A stretch of DNA of 64,000 nucleotides from Cubamyces lactineus (GCA_022376465.1 JACDTU010000015.1:930001-994000); one strand, 5' to 3'. Positions 11,950-23,350 are shown, numbered from the stretch's first letter. Numbers and translations are program-made. Notes: generated from the sequence alone by a model not told the origin.

Positions 11950-14560
11950 CTGCAATGGACCCTGTTATGATCTTCGTCTGAGCTCTGTCTGAGTGATAGG
12001 GGCGAGGACTCCGGATGCTTTATGGCCATGTGGGTCGAAAAGCGAGATGCTTACCTTCCTTCCAGATATTGGCAAATGACCAGCACCCGTAACACCTCTC
12101 CGATGCTGTTGCTGAAGAAACCGGGCACAGGCGTAAATGGTGTGGCACTGCGCTTGTGTGTAGTCTGCAAATTGCATGGGCGGAATGCCAACACATTGAA
12201 AGTCATGTTGCCCTTACCTGACATGGAAGAATCCTCCGTCGCCTTGCACTGAAACCCCACCGGAGCCTGATCAACGGTCAGGACGTCACAAGCAAATTTG
12301 TATTTCCCCAGAGCATGTTGAGCGCACAGCAATGATGATCCCTGATGGCAACATCGTTAGTTTGGTCTTGCAGCAGGGGGACTGTAATGCTGTGGCAACG
12401 TACCAGTCATTAATGAATCACATCTTCGGTCCATGCATTGGGAAGTTCATGGATATGCCTCGTGTTTGGCTTATGACTGACGGGTCAGTATCAGGCATTG
12501 CCGGCGTAGTGGCCCAAGGGGATGACTGGCATGTTGTGCGAGTTGCTGCATTCTTCTCAGCGAAGCTCACCTCCGCACAGTGCAATTATGCGGTCCATGA
12601 AATCGAAATGTTAGCTGGTGTAGGGTCTATGCTCGTACTGCTGGGCTGCCACTTTAATTATAGTCCATCGAGGCTTGATACATCTGACGTCACAGAGGAC
12701 ACTGTTGGGACGACAGGCTAGGTGGATTGAGAAGATCAGTGAGTTTGACTTGACCATTGAGTACGTACCCGGTGTGTAGAACATTCTTGCCAACACTATC
12801 TTGCGGATCTACTCTGCTGATACTCCGGGTACTGTACATGCAGCCTCCGAGTATGTGGCCCATGATGACAGTGAGCTCCTACCACAGTATTTGGGCCAAC
12901 TACAGCTTCCATATCGACTCCCGTACTTGCTGGCTCGGAGGCCTCTGCACTCATAGCCATGGAACTTCGCCCTCGGCAACACCCTATGCAGACCATGCCT
13001 CCCGCTACGACTGTCGTTGGAGCAGTTGCTAGACAACAGGGAAAACCAACATGAAATCGTCAGCCTGCCACTGGAGACAGTGCGCAGAGGGCTGAAACGA
13101 ACCCTCACTCAACTGAAGTGGTTCCCAAGCCTCTCGCAGCAGCTGAGAGTGGTCGCGCTGAGATGTCTCATGAGCTTGCCAAGCGGATTCGCCGAGTTGT
13201 ACTTCACAGACCACGCAGAACTGAAAACCACTACATTCACTGTGTGAAGATCAGTGGGACTCACAAGAACTTTCGGGCCTTGCCGGATGGCTTGATCTTC
13301 CTGCACGGATGTGGTTGGGATGTACTGTGTCTCCCGGACATACTGCACAGTGGGTGTAGCATCAGGGAGCTGATTATACACCATGCTCATACCCTGCTGG
13401 CTCACCTGGGCCCTTACAAGGTGTTGAGCCTGCTGCGCAACCATGTCTGGTGGAAGACAATCGCAGCAGACGTTGACCACTTCTGTGACACCTGTCAGAC
13501 CTGTAAGTGGACTAAGCTGAATAATCAGCGGCCTTACGGTGAGCTACATACACTCACTGTACCAACAACTTCATGGGAGGTTATTAGTATTGACTTTGTC
13601 GGCCCGCTCCCTGAGTCAAAGGACCGTAATGGTAGTTTTGATTCCATCACGGTCATCATTGACCACTTGACTGGAATGGTACATCTTGTATGGTGTCGGA
13701 CCACCTAATCCGCAAAGCAGGTCACTGAACTTGTGTTTGTAGAGGTCTACCGGCTGCAATGAGTGACTGTGACTCGCTGTTTCACATTTTGGACTCACCT
13801 ACATCGTCTTGTGGGCGTTGAACTACGCATGTCGAGTGCGTACCACCCGGAAATGGATGATGCCACTAAACATGTGAACTGCACGGTGACCCAGATGCTT
13901 AGGCAGTGCGTCAGTAATACTCAGACAGACTGGCCTAGTAAATTACCTGCAATCAAGTTTGCGATTAATCTCGCCTGTTCGGATACCACAGGTTACGCTC
14001 CTTTTTTCTCAACACGGGCCGGATGCCTCAGCCAATGCTGTCTGCGGATTAATTTCCTAGTGTTCGTGTATACATGCAACAAGTAAAGCAGGCTATTTGG
14101 CCGCACACAACAGCATACTTGCAGCCCGTGTGAAGCAGACCGGCGATGCTTATCGGAAGTGGTGCCCGGCTCCATTCGTAGAGGGGGACTTGGTATACAT
14201 TTCGACCATGATTATTTCATTGCTGAAGGGGCTCGTGTGCAAGCTGGCACCTAAGTACATTGGTCCATATCATATTACAAAGAATTTCAGTCATTATTCT
14301 TAACAGGTAACAGGTTGACTTACTGCACAATCTGCGCCAGCACAGCATTCATGATGTCCATGCATCATTACTGCATGCACACCAGCCGAGCAATGACCAA
14401 CTTGAGCACCAGTAGTGGACTTTGGGGAGCGCTCGGATGAGTGGGTGATCGAGCGGGTGCTCGCACACCAAGGCTGAGGTGAGGAGACCTTGTGTGAGGT
14501 GCTGTGGCGTTCTGGGGATTGTACCTGGGTTCCATATTCAGACATCGGCCATGTTCATGC
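11950..14560 (+). pseudogene. Ty3/Gypsy pol, decayed copy B
   Basis: The second, longer relic of the copy A family. RT begins at 12022-12250 (LPSRYWQMTSTRN, PLPDMEESS) and continues at 12332 (TTPDGNIVS..., LQQGDCNAVATYQ). It then jumps near 12450 directly into RNase H (MTDGSVSGIAGVVAQGDDW), so the YLDD box has been deleted. The tether follows (IEKISEFDLTIEYVPGVEN). At 13118-13708 lies the integrase with its zinc-binding region (HHAHTLLAHLG ... CDTCQTCK) and core start (DFVGPLPES). The core ends at 13763-13990 with SAYHPEM..ATKHVN, where the catalytic Glu position is Lys. A chromodomain-like tail (EVLWRSGDCTWVPY) lies at 14490-14545. Many stops and frame shifts are present. Confidence 0.87.
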
Positions 14561-14884
14561 GATGGGTGAGCATTTAGAAGCTCTAGGAGTTGAGAATATC
14601 AGTCAGCTTCCGCACAGCTCAGGACAACCTCCAAAGGATAATAACCCTCAAATATTTCTTGGAAATTTGAGGCCTGTGCGTGCAGGACGGGCACAAGGGC
14701 AGTTGAAAGGTAAACCATCTCCATGTTCCATCTCGCTGTGCAAAAGCTCTCACCCTCCTTTGTGGCCGCAACAACTTGTTCATCATTCCTTGCTTACTCT
14801 CACTCCTTCTGTCTGGCATCCACACCTCATTCACCATCTCTTCCTTAATCTCTCCCTCTTCTCCTACACACTCTCCTACTCATC

Positions 14885-15415
14885 ATGGTCTTTGTGTGCC
14901 ATTCCTTCCTTGAGCGCCTGCCCAACAGTCACCTGGTCCTACACTCTGCAACCTCAGGATGCTGCATCCAGTACACCCCTGAGCAGGTACACCTCTACTC
15001 GTGCTTTGACTGCGCCATTCACCTGGGCAGGCTGGAAGGCACCGGACACCTGACCCCTGCTGGCTACACCAAGTTCCATGACCTCTGGACACAGGACAAC
15101 AACTCCCCTACCAGTTCTCTTGGTATGACGCTCAGTCAGGCGTGTCCACCGCTGTTGGTGCTGCTATTAACGTTAATGACCTCGCGCCCCTGCCCCTGCG
15201 CATTGTGGTGCATCAATCTCATGCCACAAGCTCATCCCCCATCTGGTGACCCGCAGTACAATTCCCGCAAGCAGTCCATTGTTGACGATCTCATTTTGAA
15301 CCAACTTGACCATTCATGCAAGGCTCAGGCAGCTAGCTGCGCTTGTCAGGAGGTGAAGTGCTCCCGCGCTGCTGCCACTAAAGAGGACGACTTCGGTGCA
15401 CCTGCATGCCCTTAG
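14885..15415 (+). pseudogene. Unassigned transposon-associated ORF after pol
   Basis: Lies 0.3 kb downstream of Gypsy copy B on the same strand. The frame reads HLYSCFDCAIHLGRLEG, TGHLTPAGYTKFHDLWTQ and then loses sense at a C-run near 15110. One frame over it resumes as YQFSWYDAQSGVST ... INVNDLAPLPLRIVVHQSH, ending about 15250. This looks like one protein broken by a single-base deletion. I do not recognise a function. By position it is a third ORF after pol or the gag-like gene of another copy. Confidence 0.45.
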
Positions 15416-15454
15416 AAGAAGAAACCTGCTGTTGAATGTACCTCAGCTGCTGCC

Positions 15455-15763
15455 TTGAAGACAGGCTCAGTTCCAATGGATGTTGATCGCGACGTGGCTA
15501 GCGCAGTTGCGGGACAGGCTGCAGGAGGCGACGTGGGGTCAGGATTACAGGAAAACCTTGTTGATGAAGAAGACGTGCTGGTGGAGTTTCACACCAATGA
15601 TGACACCCCGGTCACCACGCCTTCAAAGGCCAAAAAGGCAAGATGGCAAAGGGCAAGGGCAAGGCCACCTAGTCTTGTGCATGGAACTGTGTCGCGCTTG
15701 TCACCATGGGAGGGCAAATTTAACGGTTGGTGCTGCAGGCACCGCATGCAGCCTTTTACATGA
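15455..15763 (+). other. Acidic/basic low-complexity ORF, uncertain
   Basis: A 102-residue open frame with an acidic stretch (DEEDVLVEF) followed by a basic one (KAKKARWQRARAR). No domain was recognised. It follows the unassigned ORF on the same strand and could be its continuation after a lost frame. It could equally be chance. Confidence 0.25.
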
Positions 15764-16414
15764 TCTTTCCTTTCTGGATTTTCTCTTGCTCTGTTTTTCA
15801 CTTGTGCTTCATAATCATTGTAAAACTCCCTGGCGCAGTTTTACTCTTCTCAATAGTACCTAAGTTTGCTCTCGCTTGTATTGTACAGTATTGTTCTTGT
15901 CTTGCAGTGAACAGACTGTACACCTGTCTATCAGCACCTGAATGCTCTTGTGTGCCACCTCCTTCCTTTCCGGTCACCAGTGTCACAACACCATCATACT
16001 CACACTGATCCTTACCATGGCATGCAATGAGCATGCATTCCTTACTCAATGTCCTGGCCTCAGATTTGTCATACTTGGCAGAAGAGAGCCATGTCTGGCA
16101 GGTACAATTGATAAGGTATAAAACATTGGATTGTGTATTTTACTGCAAAGTGTGAGACCGTGCGCAGAAAATGACACAATCTAACAACTGGTCTAAATGG
16201 GCACTGTTATCTCAGCATAGTCATTCAGATCTATATAAGCAGTTCCTGAAGCCATCACATGCCACTCCAGCATGGAACATGACACAAAGTGAGAGTCATC
16301 AGATTGCAGCATACTGCACTTATTATGCATCTTTGCTTAGAATCAATCTCTCAGAAGTGTGCATCTGTTCTGGAGACGAGACAGATATGTGCTCATTTAT
16401 GCTTCATTACTCTA
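15764..16414. other. Spacer with no assignable gene
   Basis: Repeat-like DNA between the plus-strand Gypsy relics and the minus-strand DDE fragment. Short open frames without motifs. Confidence 0.4.
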
Positions 16415-17010
16415 TTACAAACCATGATTACTATACTGTCTTGGGGAAGTACAGGGACTGGCAGCTACCATCCCTGCCATTCTCTCCCAGAAGCAGCACT
16501 TCAATGCCAAATAGTGGACTCCCATACCGGGTCGGGCCCATGGACATGAGGTGAGAGGAAAGAGATGTGTAGGTGCGTTGTTGAACACAAAGGCATGGTC
16601 CTCATCAGGATAGTGCTGCTTGAGGATATCCATTGCAGTGGTCGTGTGCTGTAGAATTTCCTCATGTGTGAAATAGCCATCCCAGTTCATCCCTGCCAGG
16701 AAGAGGACACAGGCTGATGATTGTTTTCCATCCAGCGAGCAAAGCCAATCATACTCTGCAGAAATAAAGTCGGCAACCATCAAGGATGCACCCTCACCCT
16801 TGGTCTGTGGAACTGCCTTTCCCATCTTGTGGACCCAATGTTGCATACACTGATTGTGAGCGTAGAAGGTAGACTGATCATGCCACCAGTATACAACCCG
16901 CCTCTGTGGCACCCCACTACTACCTACAGGGTCAGATCCAGGTTCGGAGACCTCTTCACCATCTTTGTCCCACTGACATGTGTGCATCAGTGACATCTTT
17001 GTACTTGATG
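16415..17010 (-). pseudogene. Agaricomycete DDE transposase, catalytic part
   Basis: The 213-codon frame carries the catalytic region of the DDE family whose N-terminal half is at 7352-8080. Signature segments are WDKDGEEV, RRVVYWWHDQSTFYAH, KGEGASLMVADF, DGYFTHEEIL and MDILKQHYPDEDHAFVFNNAPTH. In the family the second catalytic residue is Asp in VFDNATTH; here it is Asn (VFNNAPTH), which predicts loss of activity. The reading frame opens in unrelated upstream DNA (17011-17056). Upstream of about 17010 the sequence is Copia reverse transcriptase, so this is a chimera. Confidence 0.8.
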
Positions 17011-17019
17011 AAGATGGAG

Positions 17020-17345
17020 TGGTCAGTGTTGCTGTAAATAAATCCACAGGCTTCAAACTTGGCTGGGAGTAGTCGACACCTTCAACCTGGGCGCAACAAG
17101 TCAGGCTTTCTACCGCTCAATGGAGTCATTGGCGCCTCGCTTGATGTGAAACACCCACTTGCAGCCGACAACCTTGCAGTTTTGAGACACTCATGTTGAT
17201 CCTAGAGCTCAGCCTTTGCAAAGGCAAGCAGCTCCTCTGTGTACGCAGCCTTCCACATGTCCGCATCAGGTCATAACATGACCTCCTCGTATGTCTGAGG
17301 ATTGTCACAGAGAGTTGCTGCATAGTTTGCATGCATTTGTGGAAT
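17020..17345 (-). pseudogene. Ty1/Copia reverse transcriptase, N-terminal part
   Basis: Read with a few stops it gives NPQTYEEVM, PDADMWKAAYTEELLAFAKAEL, CFTS-EAP ..., FEACGFIYSNTDHSIFI. These match the start of Copia RT (the NPKTYEEAM / WKxAYxxEL / WVFxxKRGxxG / GVDYxQ series) up to the SDHSIFI strand just before the YVDD box. It breaks off there into the DDE transposase. Upstream (17345) it is joined directly to a Gypsy integrase fragment. Confidence 0.7.
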
Positions 17346-18965
17346 TGGTAAGCTATGTAACAGACCCGAAGGGAGCTGATTGCTTGCCTTTACTACTGGC
17401 AAGTCCCACAAGATTTGCAGAACTTGTCTATGTCCTTATGTAGGCTTGGCCACCAGAACTAACGTCGGATGTAGTCTGATGTACATTGAGGTCCCAAGTG
17501 GCCAAGTGTGCTATGTGCACGGTTGATCATTAGCTCAGCGAGCATTCATGTCTTCAATGGTAGGTGAGGTACACATAGTACTTCGCTACCACTGTGGTTC
17601 TTGGTGTACAGTATAGCAGGCCTTCACGGAAAGTGAAGGCCTTGTGCTGGGACGGGTCCCCGATGATCCTTCTGGAATGTTGTGTTGGCTGTGTATCCTT
17701 TACGCAGGGCATTGAGGAACCCGTCCTGAGATTCTATTTGAATCTTCGATGATAGTAACTCGCTTATTGTCAGGTCGTCGCTCAATGGGGTGTTCTCGCT
17801 CACTTGTTGTGGGCGAGCTACAGACAGATATTGAGCTTCTTGTACTCAATCTTCTACAACTTCGGGCAGCTTAGCCTGAGTTGTCTTAGAAGCGATTTGC
17901 CACTCAGCCAGTCGAGCGGACCATCGTAATATACGACTAGCCTTAAGCTCAATCATCCGAGAGAACGAAAGGAAATCCCCTTCTGGCTCAAGACATACAT
18001 TGGCATTGACATGGTCCCATTCGTTAACTACTTCGTCATAGTTATTATTCCCGTAATAGCGCAACAAACAGTCCGCTACTTTGTTCAATTTACCCATAAT
18101 GTACATGATATTGTACTGGAAATGAGCCAGAAACTTGTACCACTGGATCTGACAACTGTTGGGACAAGGTAGCCCCTGCAGAAATTCCAATGCCTTGTGA
18201 TCGGTAACCACATGGCCAAATCGTCCCAGAAGCTTATCTTCCCACTCCATCAATCCTTCAAGGATTGCTAGAGCTTCTTGCTCGTAAGTGGGTATGCTCG
18301 CTGCGCACTTGTGAACTTCTTGGATGGATAGAAATCCAGCGGGACAACAAATTTGCCAATCAGGCCCTTGACCATACAGTCCATACACTGATGCCTCACA
18401 AATGAGCCAAATAGGCTAATTCTTGTTGGGATTGATCAGCTTGAGGATTGGGACCTTACAAGCAAGTGCTTTGATTGCTCCAAAACACTTGACGTGCAAA
18501 GCATGCCAGATGAATGGCCTGTTGTTCCGTATCATGCCCGATCATGGTGTGGTATACACTGTCACATCTGGCATAAAATGCGCTAGATAGTTGACCAAAC
18601 CCAAAAAGCAATGCACTTCCTGGTAGGTACACGGAGTCTGCCAGTTGCGGATCTGGCTCATCTTGTCCATACCAGTGTGACACCCTTGGTCATCTATTTG
18701 ATAGCCAAGGCAATCCAAGTTTTGTTGAAAATAACTTGCATATCTTGCAACTTAAGTACAACCATGCTTTGTGGAGCTTCTCAAAGACTATTTTGATGGT
18801 CATCAGGTGTTGGAACATCGATGGGGTGTTTGTATCTCCCTGCTGCATGACCTTGCTCACAAATGCACCACAAGGAGTGGCAAACACTGTTTTCCACATG
18901 TCCTCAGCTACTAGCATATTTGCTCATACACATTGGACAAGTTGATCTTCGAGCAATACTTAGCT
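17346..18965 (-). pseudogene. Ty3/Gypsy RT - RNase H - integrase N-terminus
   Basis: Minus-strand pol fragment of a Gypsy family different from copies A and B. RT starts near 18965 (SKINLSNVYEQI, VWKTVFATP equivalents, VMQQGDTNTPS) and runs through the connection (LGLVNYLAHFMPDVT). RNase H lies at 17846-18388 (VYGLYGQGPDW, YEQEALAILEGLMEWEDKLLG, VTDHKALEFLQG). The integrase zinc-binding start is at 17350-17520 (LGHLG, FWWPSLHKDIDKFCKSCGTCQ). The YMDD region is missing and stops interrupt it. It is truncated on both sides and fused to Copia pieces. Confidence 0.82.
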
Positions 18966-18979
18966 CAAGCAATGTCCAT

Positions 18980-20700
18980 TCAGATCAGGTCCTGGTCTGG
19001 AAACAGTGTGAGGTTGTGTACCATAGTGTTTTTATGCTGCCTTGCATTGACAACAGTACATGAGACGGACAGTGGCAGAGGGGACATAAAGTGCATGGTC
19101 CAAGATGAGATGCTTGCCGTGGCTGACAGACAGACAGATAGTACCGACACCAGTGGTGTAGATAATGCTGCCATTATCACCTTGAATGCGGCAAGGAGGG
19201 ATGGGCTGCAAGGTAGAGAAGTCGGACTGGTGAGGTGACAGGTGCGTAGAGGCACGTAGAGGCACCTGAGTTGAAAAGGAAAGGGTCGGACACAGCCTCA
19301 GTTGCAGCAAAGATGTAGTCAGCATCCCAGTTCAGTGAGACACGCAGAGGCGCAGCGAGGCAAAGGGGGGGGGGTCTCAGCAGCAGATGGCACAGCAACA
19401 AAAGCCTTATGGAGAGCGTCATTGTGGGAGTCCAAGGAAGCTAGCCAGCCAGGGAGAACACCAGAGGGGTCAATGAATTCGGAGGACAGCTTAGAAGGTG
19501 TTGTTGGAAGGAGGACGGCAGAATGTGCTGTTCCGGACAGCAGAGCGGACAACCCGGGAGCAGGAGTGGCAGACTCCGCAATGTGGTAGATGTGATCCTG
19601 CGCATCGTAGATAGCCTTGGTGGGCTGCAACACCGGCTTGGGGCAATTGGCGTGAGGAGCAGCACAGCGAGTGGCAATGTGAGCTTCGACTTCAGTGTGT
19701 GTGCCTTCCATTTGACCACCGGGTTGGTAACAGTCAGCAGCGGTGTGACCCTTACATTTGCAATGGCTGCAGAAAACGAGGACACGTTGACCAGAGCTGA
19801 ACTGCGAGGACATGGCAACATTGGTGGTCAGACCCGTAGCGGACGATGTGGGAGGCTTCTCTTCTTTGCGAAAACATCTTCAAGCTTGAGACATTTGACA
19901 ATGTGAGTGACAATGTATGGGGTGGAAACAGTGGTGTTCGCAAGACCATCAGCAATGAAGTGTTGAAGATGGGGAAGAGTGTTGCGCATCATGTGGAGAA
20001 GGGCGACCTTGGAAAGTGAGTTGGCTTCGAGATGACCCATGCCGGTGACCTGGACGACACAGCCGGATGGTGTCGTGAGTCTGCGGGACAAGAGACTGGG
20101 AGACGTCAAAGTAACGGTGGAAAACATCATGAAAAAGGACTTGTGCATGAGGGCTGCGGTTGACATGGTGATTGCAAAGAAAGAAACACAAGGTAGCGGC
20201 GGAAGGCAAAGTGTCAAGAGAGCTGTCAGAGAGATGTTCCAGCTTGTCCTCAGAGCACTGCAAGTGAATAAAGGACCAAACATGGCAACCATTGGTCTCC
20301 CAAGTCTGGGTGTTGGCAACACGAGTTGAGTGAGACAGACAAACATAGTCAGGTTCGAGGTAGCAGGCAAGATTGCCAGCAATGGAAAGAATATCTAGGA
20401 CCTGATGATGCCAGTGACAATAGTTGCCCTGAGTGAGGTTCAGAAGATCAAACTTAGAGAACTTAACTAGGAGATTGGAAGGGATTATATAGTGAATAAT
20501 GGGTCAGGGTCAGGGGCAGGTACCACGGTTGGGACATGCTGACAGGCAGCAGAAAACATTGCAAGCAGGGGAGGTGAATTAGGTAAGAGAGTTGCTGGAT
20601 CGGGATCAGCGAGAGTGATGTTATGTGCTGAAGCCGAGGACCTGATTGTGGATTTAAGCGTGTCCGCCATGGCAGCCTTGTGCAGGGATTGCTTTGTCAT
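18980..20700 (-). pseudogene. Ty1/Copia gag and protease start, copy 1
   Basis: The gag start is likely the ATG at 20698-20700 (MTKQSLHKAAMADTL). A gag body follows in shifting frames (19949-20263 and neighbours). A CCHC zinc knuckle is at about 19750 (CSHCKCKGHTAADC). The aspartic protease region is at 19032-19420 (Asp-Ser-Gly-Ala-Ser-Thr equivalent, then LSPHQSDF, GSIIYTTGVGTICL, LDHALYVPSATVRL). It ends near 18980, where Gypsy RT begins. Frame shifts and stops are common. The LTR upstream (20914-21098) fits as its 5' LTR. Confidence 0.8.
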
Positions 20701-20913
20701 ATTGAAAATGTGAAGAGTGAGGATAACAAGAACGAAGGAAACAGGAATGAGGTGATGGAGGGGAGAGAGAGAGAGAGCAGGTAATGTGCAAGGAGAGACT
20801 GAAGAACTGGGTATATGCATACATCTGTGGGTGCGAAGTGTTCTCTGAGTAGAGCAGTAAGGCACCAGGGGCAGATCTACGGGGATCAAACTGGGGTGTT
20901 GTAGCTTATAACC

Positions 20914-21098
20914 TGTAAAGACCTGATGTCCGTGAGCTACACTACATAGAACATCAGGTGCAAACATACAGTGTACATACTTAATACCTACCTCAGTGGT
21001 GAGAGACAACCGACTAAGGTATGATTGTCTATATGTATATATGGGCATCTATCCTCCTGTGTGGGCACTGTCCCAGTCATCACTGTGATATCTCAACA
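20914..21098 (-). mobile_element. Candidate 5' LTR of Copia copy 1
   Basis: On the minus strand the segment begins TGTTGAGATATCAC and ends TCTTTACA (185 bp), with a TATA-like CATATATACATATAG near 21035. It sits 214 bases upstream of the gag ATG of copy 1. Immediately upstream the GAG-pre-integrase frame of Copia copy 2 is interrupted, consistent with an insertion there. A second LTR and the matching target duplication were not found because the 3' side of copy 1 is rearranged. Confidence 0.55.
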
Positions 21099-21103
21099 CA
21101 AAT

Positions 21104-22760
21104 CTCCCTGAGTTTTACTCTGCTCCCCCTCCTGGACTTTGGGCACTGGTGTGCGCAACTGCTTTCCGAGGATGCAAGTGTCACATTTATGGGGAGAGGA
21201 AGAGAGATGTGTAGGTATACCAGCAGCGTGGACTTGCAAAAAGACAGTATAGGTTGAGTGGTAGTTGGCATGGCCTAGGTGATGATGCCAAGTCTCCAGG
21301 GTGGGTCCACAAGTGGCCAGATGAGCGGAGTTAACAAGAGGAACAGAACCCGACAAGGCAAAGAGTGTGGACACCTTCAAAGAAGAGGGCTCCGCTATGA
21401 TTGCAAATGGTGACACTGGAGGCAGTGAAGGCAATGTTGAAGCCATGTGGGCCATCACACAGCACACAGACAGAGATGAGATGAACGGATGTCTGAGGCA
21501 CGTAGAGCACATTCTTGAGCATCAGAGTCTTCCCACGGCCCAGAGAGAGACAGATTTCTCCCATGCCGGTGGTGTAGATAACACTACCATTCATGCCCCA
21601 GACACCACATGGAATGATGGCAGAGAGCTCAAAGAAATTGTTGCGTGAGGGAGAGAGATGGGTTGAGGTACCAGAGTCGAGGTAGAAAGGTTCAGAACTG
21701 CCAGGGGAGTCGACAATGAGAGCAAGGTCATGCCAGTCCACAGAAGTAGCAAGAAGCTCGGAGACAACCAGGAAGCTCTTGTAGGCAGAATCACCAGCGC
21801 AGTCGAGAGAGGGGATCAAGTCTGGCAAGGGAAGTGGGTCAGTTGCGCAATGTGTGAACTCCTCAAGACGGATAAGGAATCAGTGACAAGTGCAGCCAGC
21901 GGATCAACAGGTGCAACATAACTGGCGACCTCCATGAGAGGGCCCAGCAGAGTGAGAATGTTCATGTTGTTGGCAATGTAAGCGCACCTGGCAGCATCCT
22001 TGTATATAGGATATTTTCTGCTACAGAAAGAAGACCCACCTTTGCCAGCTGCCTTGTGCGCATCAATCTGAGCATCCACTTCAGCCTTACAACCCTCCAT
22101 GGCACTGCCCAGTTGGTAGCAAGTGGTGACAGCGTGACCAGATTGCTTGCAGTTGGTGCAACACAGCGGTGCCTTCTTGATGTGCTGAGTGGAGAGGGTG
22201 GAGTCATGGCGAGAACTGCCAAAGCCACCACACTAGGAGAGTAGACACTGCTCAACATGCAGGTGGTCATAGAGTTGCTTGATTGTGTACAGGTTGTCCA
22301 AGGTTGCAGAGGTGAGGGCGGAGGTGATGTTGGCCTGGACGGCAGGGAGAACATCTTGCATAATCTGCAACAGAGCGACTTTGGAGAGCGCAGAGGTGTC
22401 AAGAGCACCCATCACAATGATCCATTCGCAGAGCTGAATGGTGTGGTCAGCTTGGGAGAGAAGAGGCTTTTTGCAGTGTCAAAACGAAGGTCAAGGAGAT
22501 TGTAGAGAAGGAGCACTTGAGTGTGCGAACCTTGTTTAATGTAGCGCTCCTCCAGTGCAGCCCATAACACTGCTGCCGAGGTCACCCATCTGCTTCACCT
22601 CAGCCAGGGAGGCCGGCATATGACAGTCAGCTCACACATGCTTGTCGTTCTCGAGCCAGTTGGGAGCAGTATCGGGGCACAGGTCGGCGTTGGGGCAACG
22701 GAAGGTGGGGTGAAGGTACTTGTGAAGACTGCTGGAGAGAGTGAGGTTGTTGATGACCTT
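21104..22760 (-). pseudogene. Ty1/Copia gag - protease - GAG-pre-integrase, copy 2
   Basis: Minus-strand Copia relic. Gag pieces lie at 21816-22760 (LSKVALLQIMQDVLPAVQ, LDNLYTIKQLYDHL, EVDAQIDAHKAAGKGG). The protease is at 21600-21730 (FYLDSGTSTHLSPSRNNF, GSVIYTTGMGEICL, LKNVLYVPQTSVHLIS). The GAG-pre-integrase zinc region is at 21104-21300 (TWHHHLGHANY ... CDTCILGKQ, PVPKVQEGE). It breaks off at the candidate LTR of copy 1. RT, RNase H and the integrase core are absent. Several frame shifts are present. Confidence 0.82.
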
Positions 22761-22780
22761 GCAGCTCCATGTGTGCCAGT

Positions 22781-23350
22781 TGTTATGATTGTGTCACTAA
22801 TTGGGACATTTTCTATTCCTTTCTGTGCTCATCTACAGGGAATACCCATTATTTCAATATATTTAGTGTTTATTTGATGCTTTTATAATGGAAAAATCCC
22901 CTTATCACTCAGATATCAATAGTTATCATTGTTTTCTTCGCTCTTTTCCCTATTTGGGGTTATCTCATATGTTCTAGACAGTTCTGTGGCTGAAACCCTG
23001 TTCTAGCCAGTTCTAGGCCTAGGTGGAGTGTTCTGTATGATTGCCTAAGTAATGTAGGGTACGCTATTGGTCAGATCTTTGCTGGGCAAAGGGCATGCTC
23101 AGCATGTGACTCAGTCTGACTCAGCCTAACTCCAGGATGACTCAGACTGACTCAGACTGGTCAGGTGACTGTCTGAGTAATGTAGAGTACCAGAGGTCTC
23201 TCCCCAGTCCCTGGGGAACTGGTCTGCATGTATATATACCCCCTGCCCGAGGGCTACCCCCCTCAGACTAATCCACTTATTGTCTAAGCTCAACTACCTC
23301 TGGCCTAACAAGCCTTTCACCTCACCCTTCTATTCTCACCTCTATTTTTA
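22781..23350 (+). mobile_element. Candidate solo LTR with TGACTCA-rich promoter
   Basis: Starts TGTTATGATTGTGTCAC. CCAGT occurs directly before it (22776-22780) and again directly after the segment ending CTATTTTTAC near 23350, consistent with a 5-bp target duplication if the terminal A of the LTR was lost. It contains a TATA box (TATATATA at about 23230-23238) and an upstream cluster of TGACTCA sites. It interrupts or borders the Copia copy 2 gag. The right boundary is less certain than for the other LTRs. Confidence 0.5.
23107..23154 (+). promoter_or_regulatory. Four phased TGACTCA (Gcn4/AP-1-type) sites
   Basis: Exact TGACTCA heptamers start at 23107, 23117, 23138 and 23148, so the spacings are 10, 21 and 10 bases, all close to whole helical turns. 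The cluster ends about 75 bases upstream of the TATA box. TGACTCA is the core bound by Gcn4/CPC1-type bZIP factors in fungi. Binding here is inferred from the motif only. Confidence 0.6.

Noticed and set aside
22620..22877. 85-codon plus-strand frame
   Set aside because: Overlaps the Copia gag relic on the other strand and the start of the candidate LTR. No motif.
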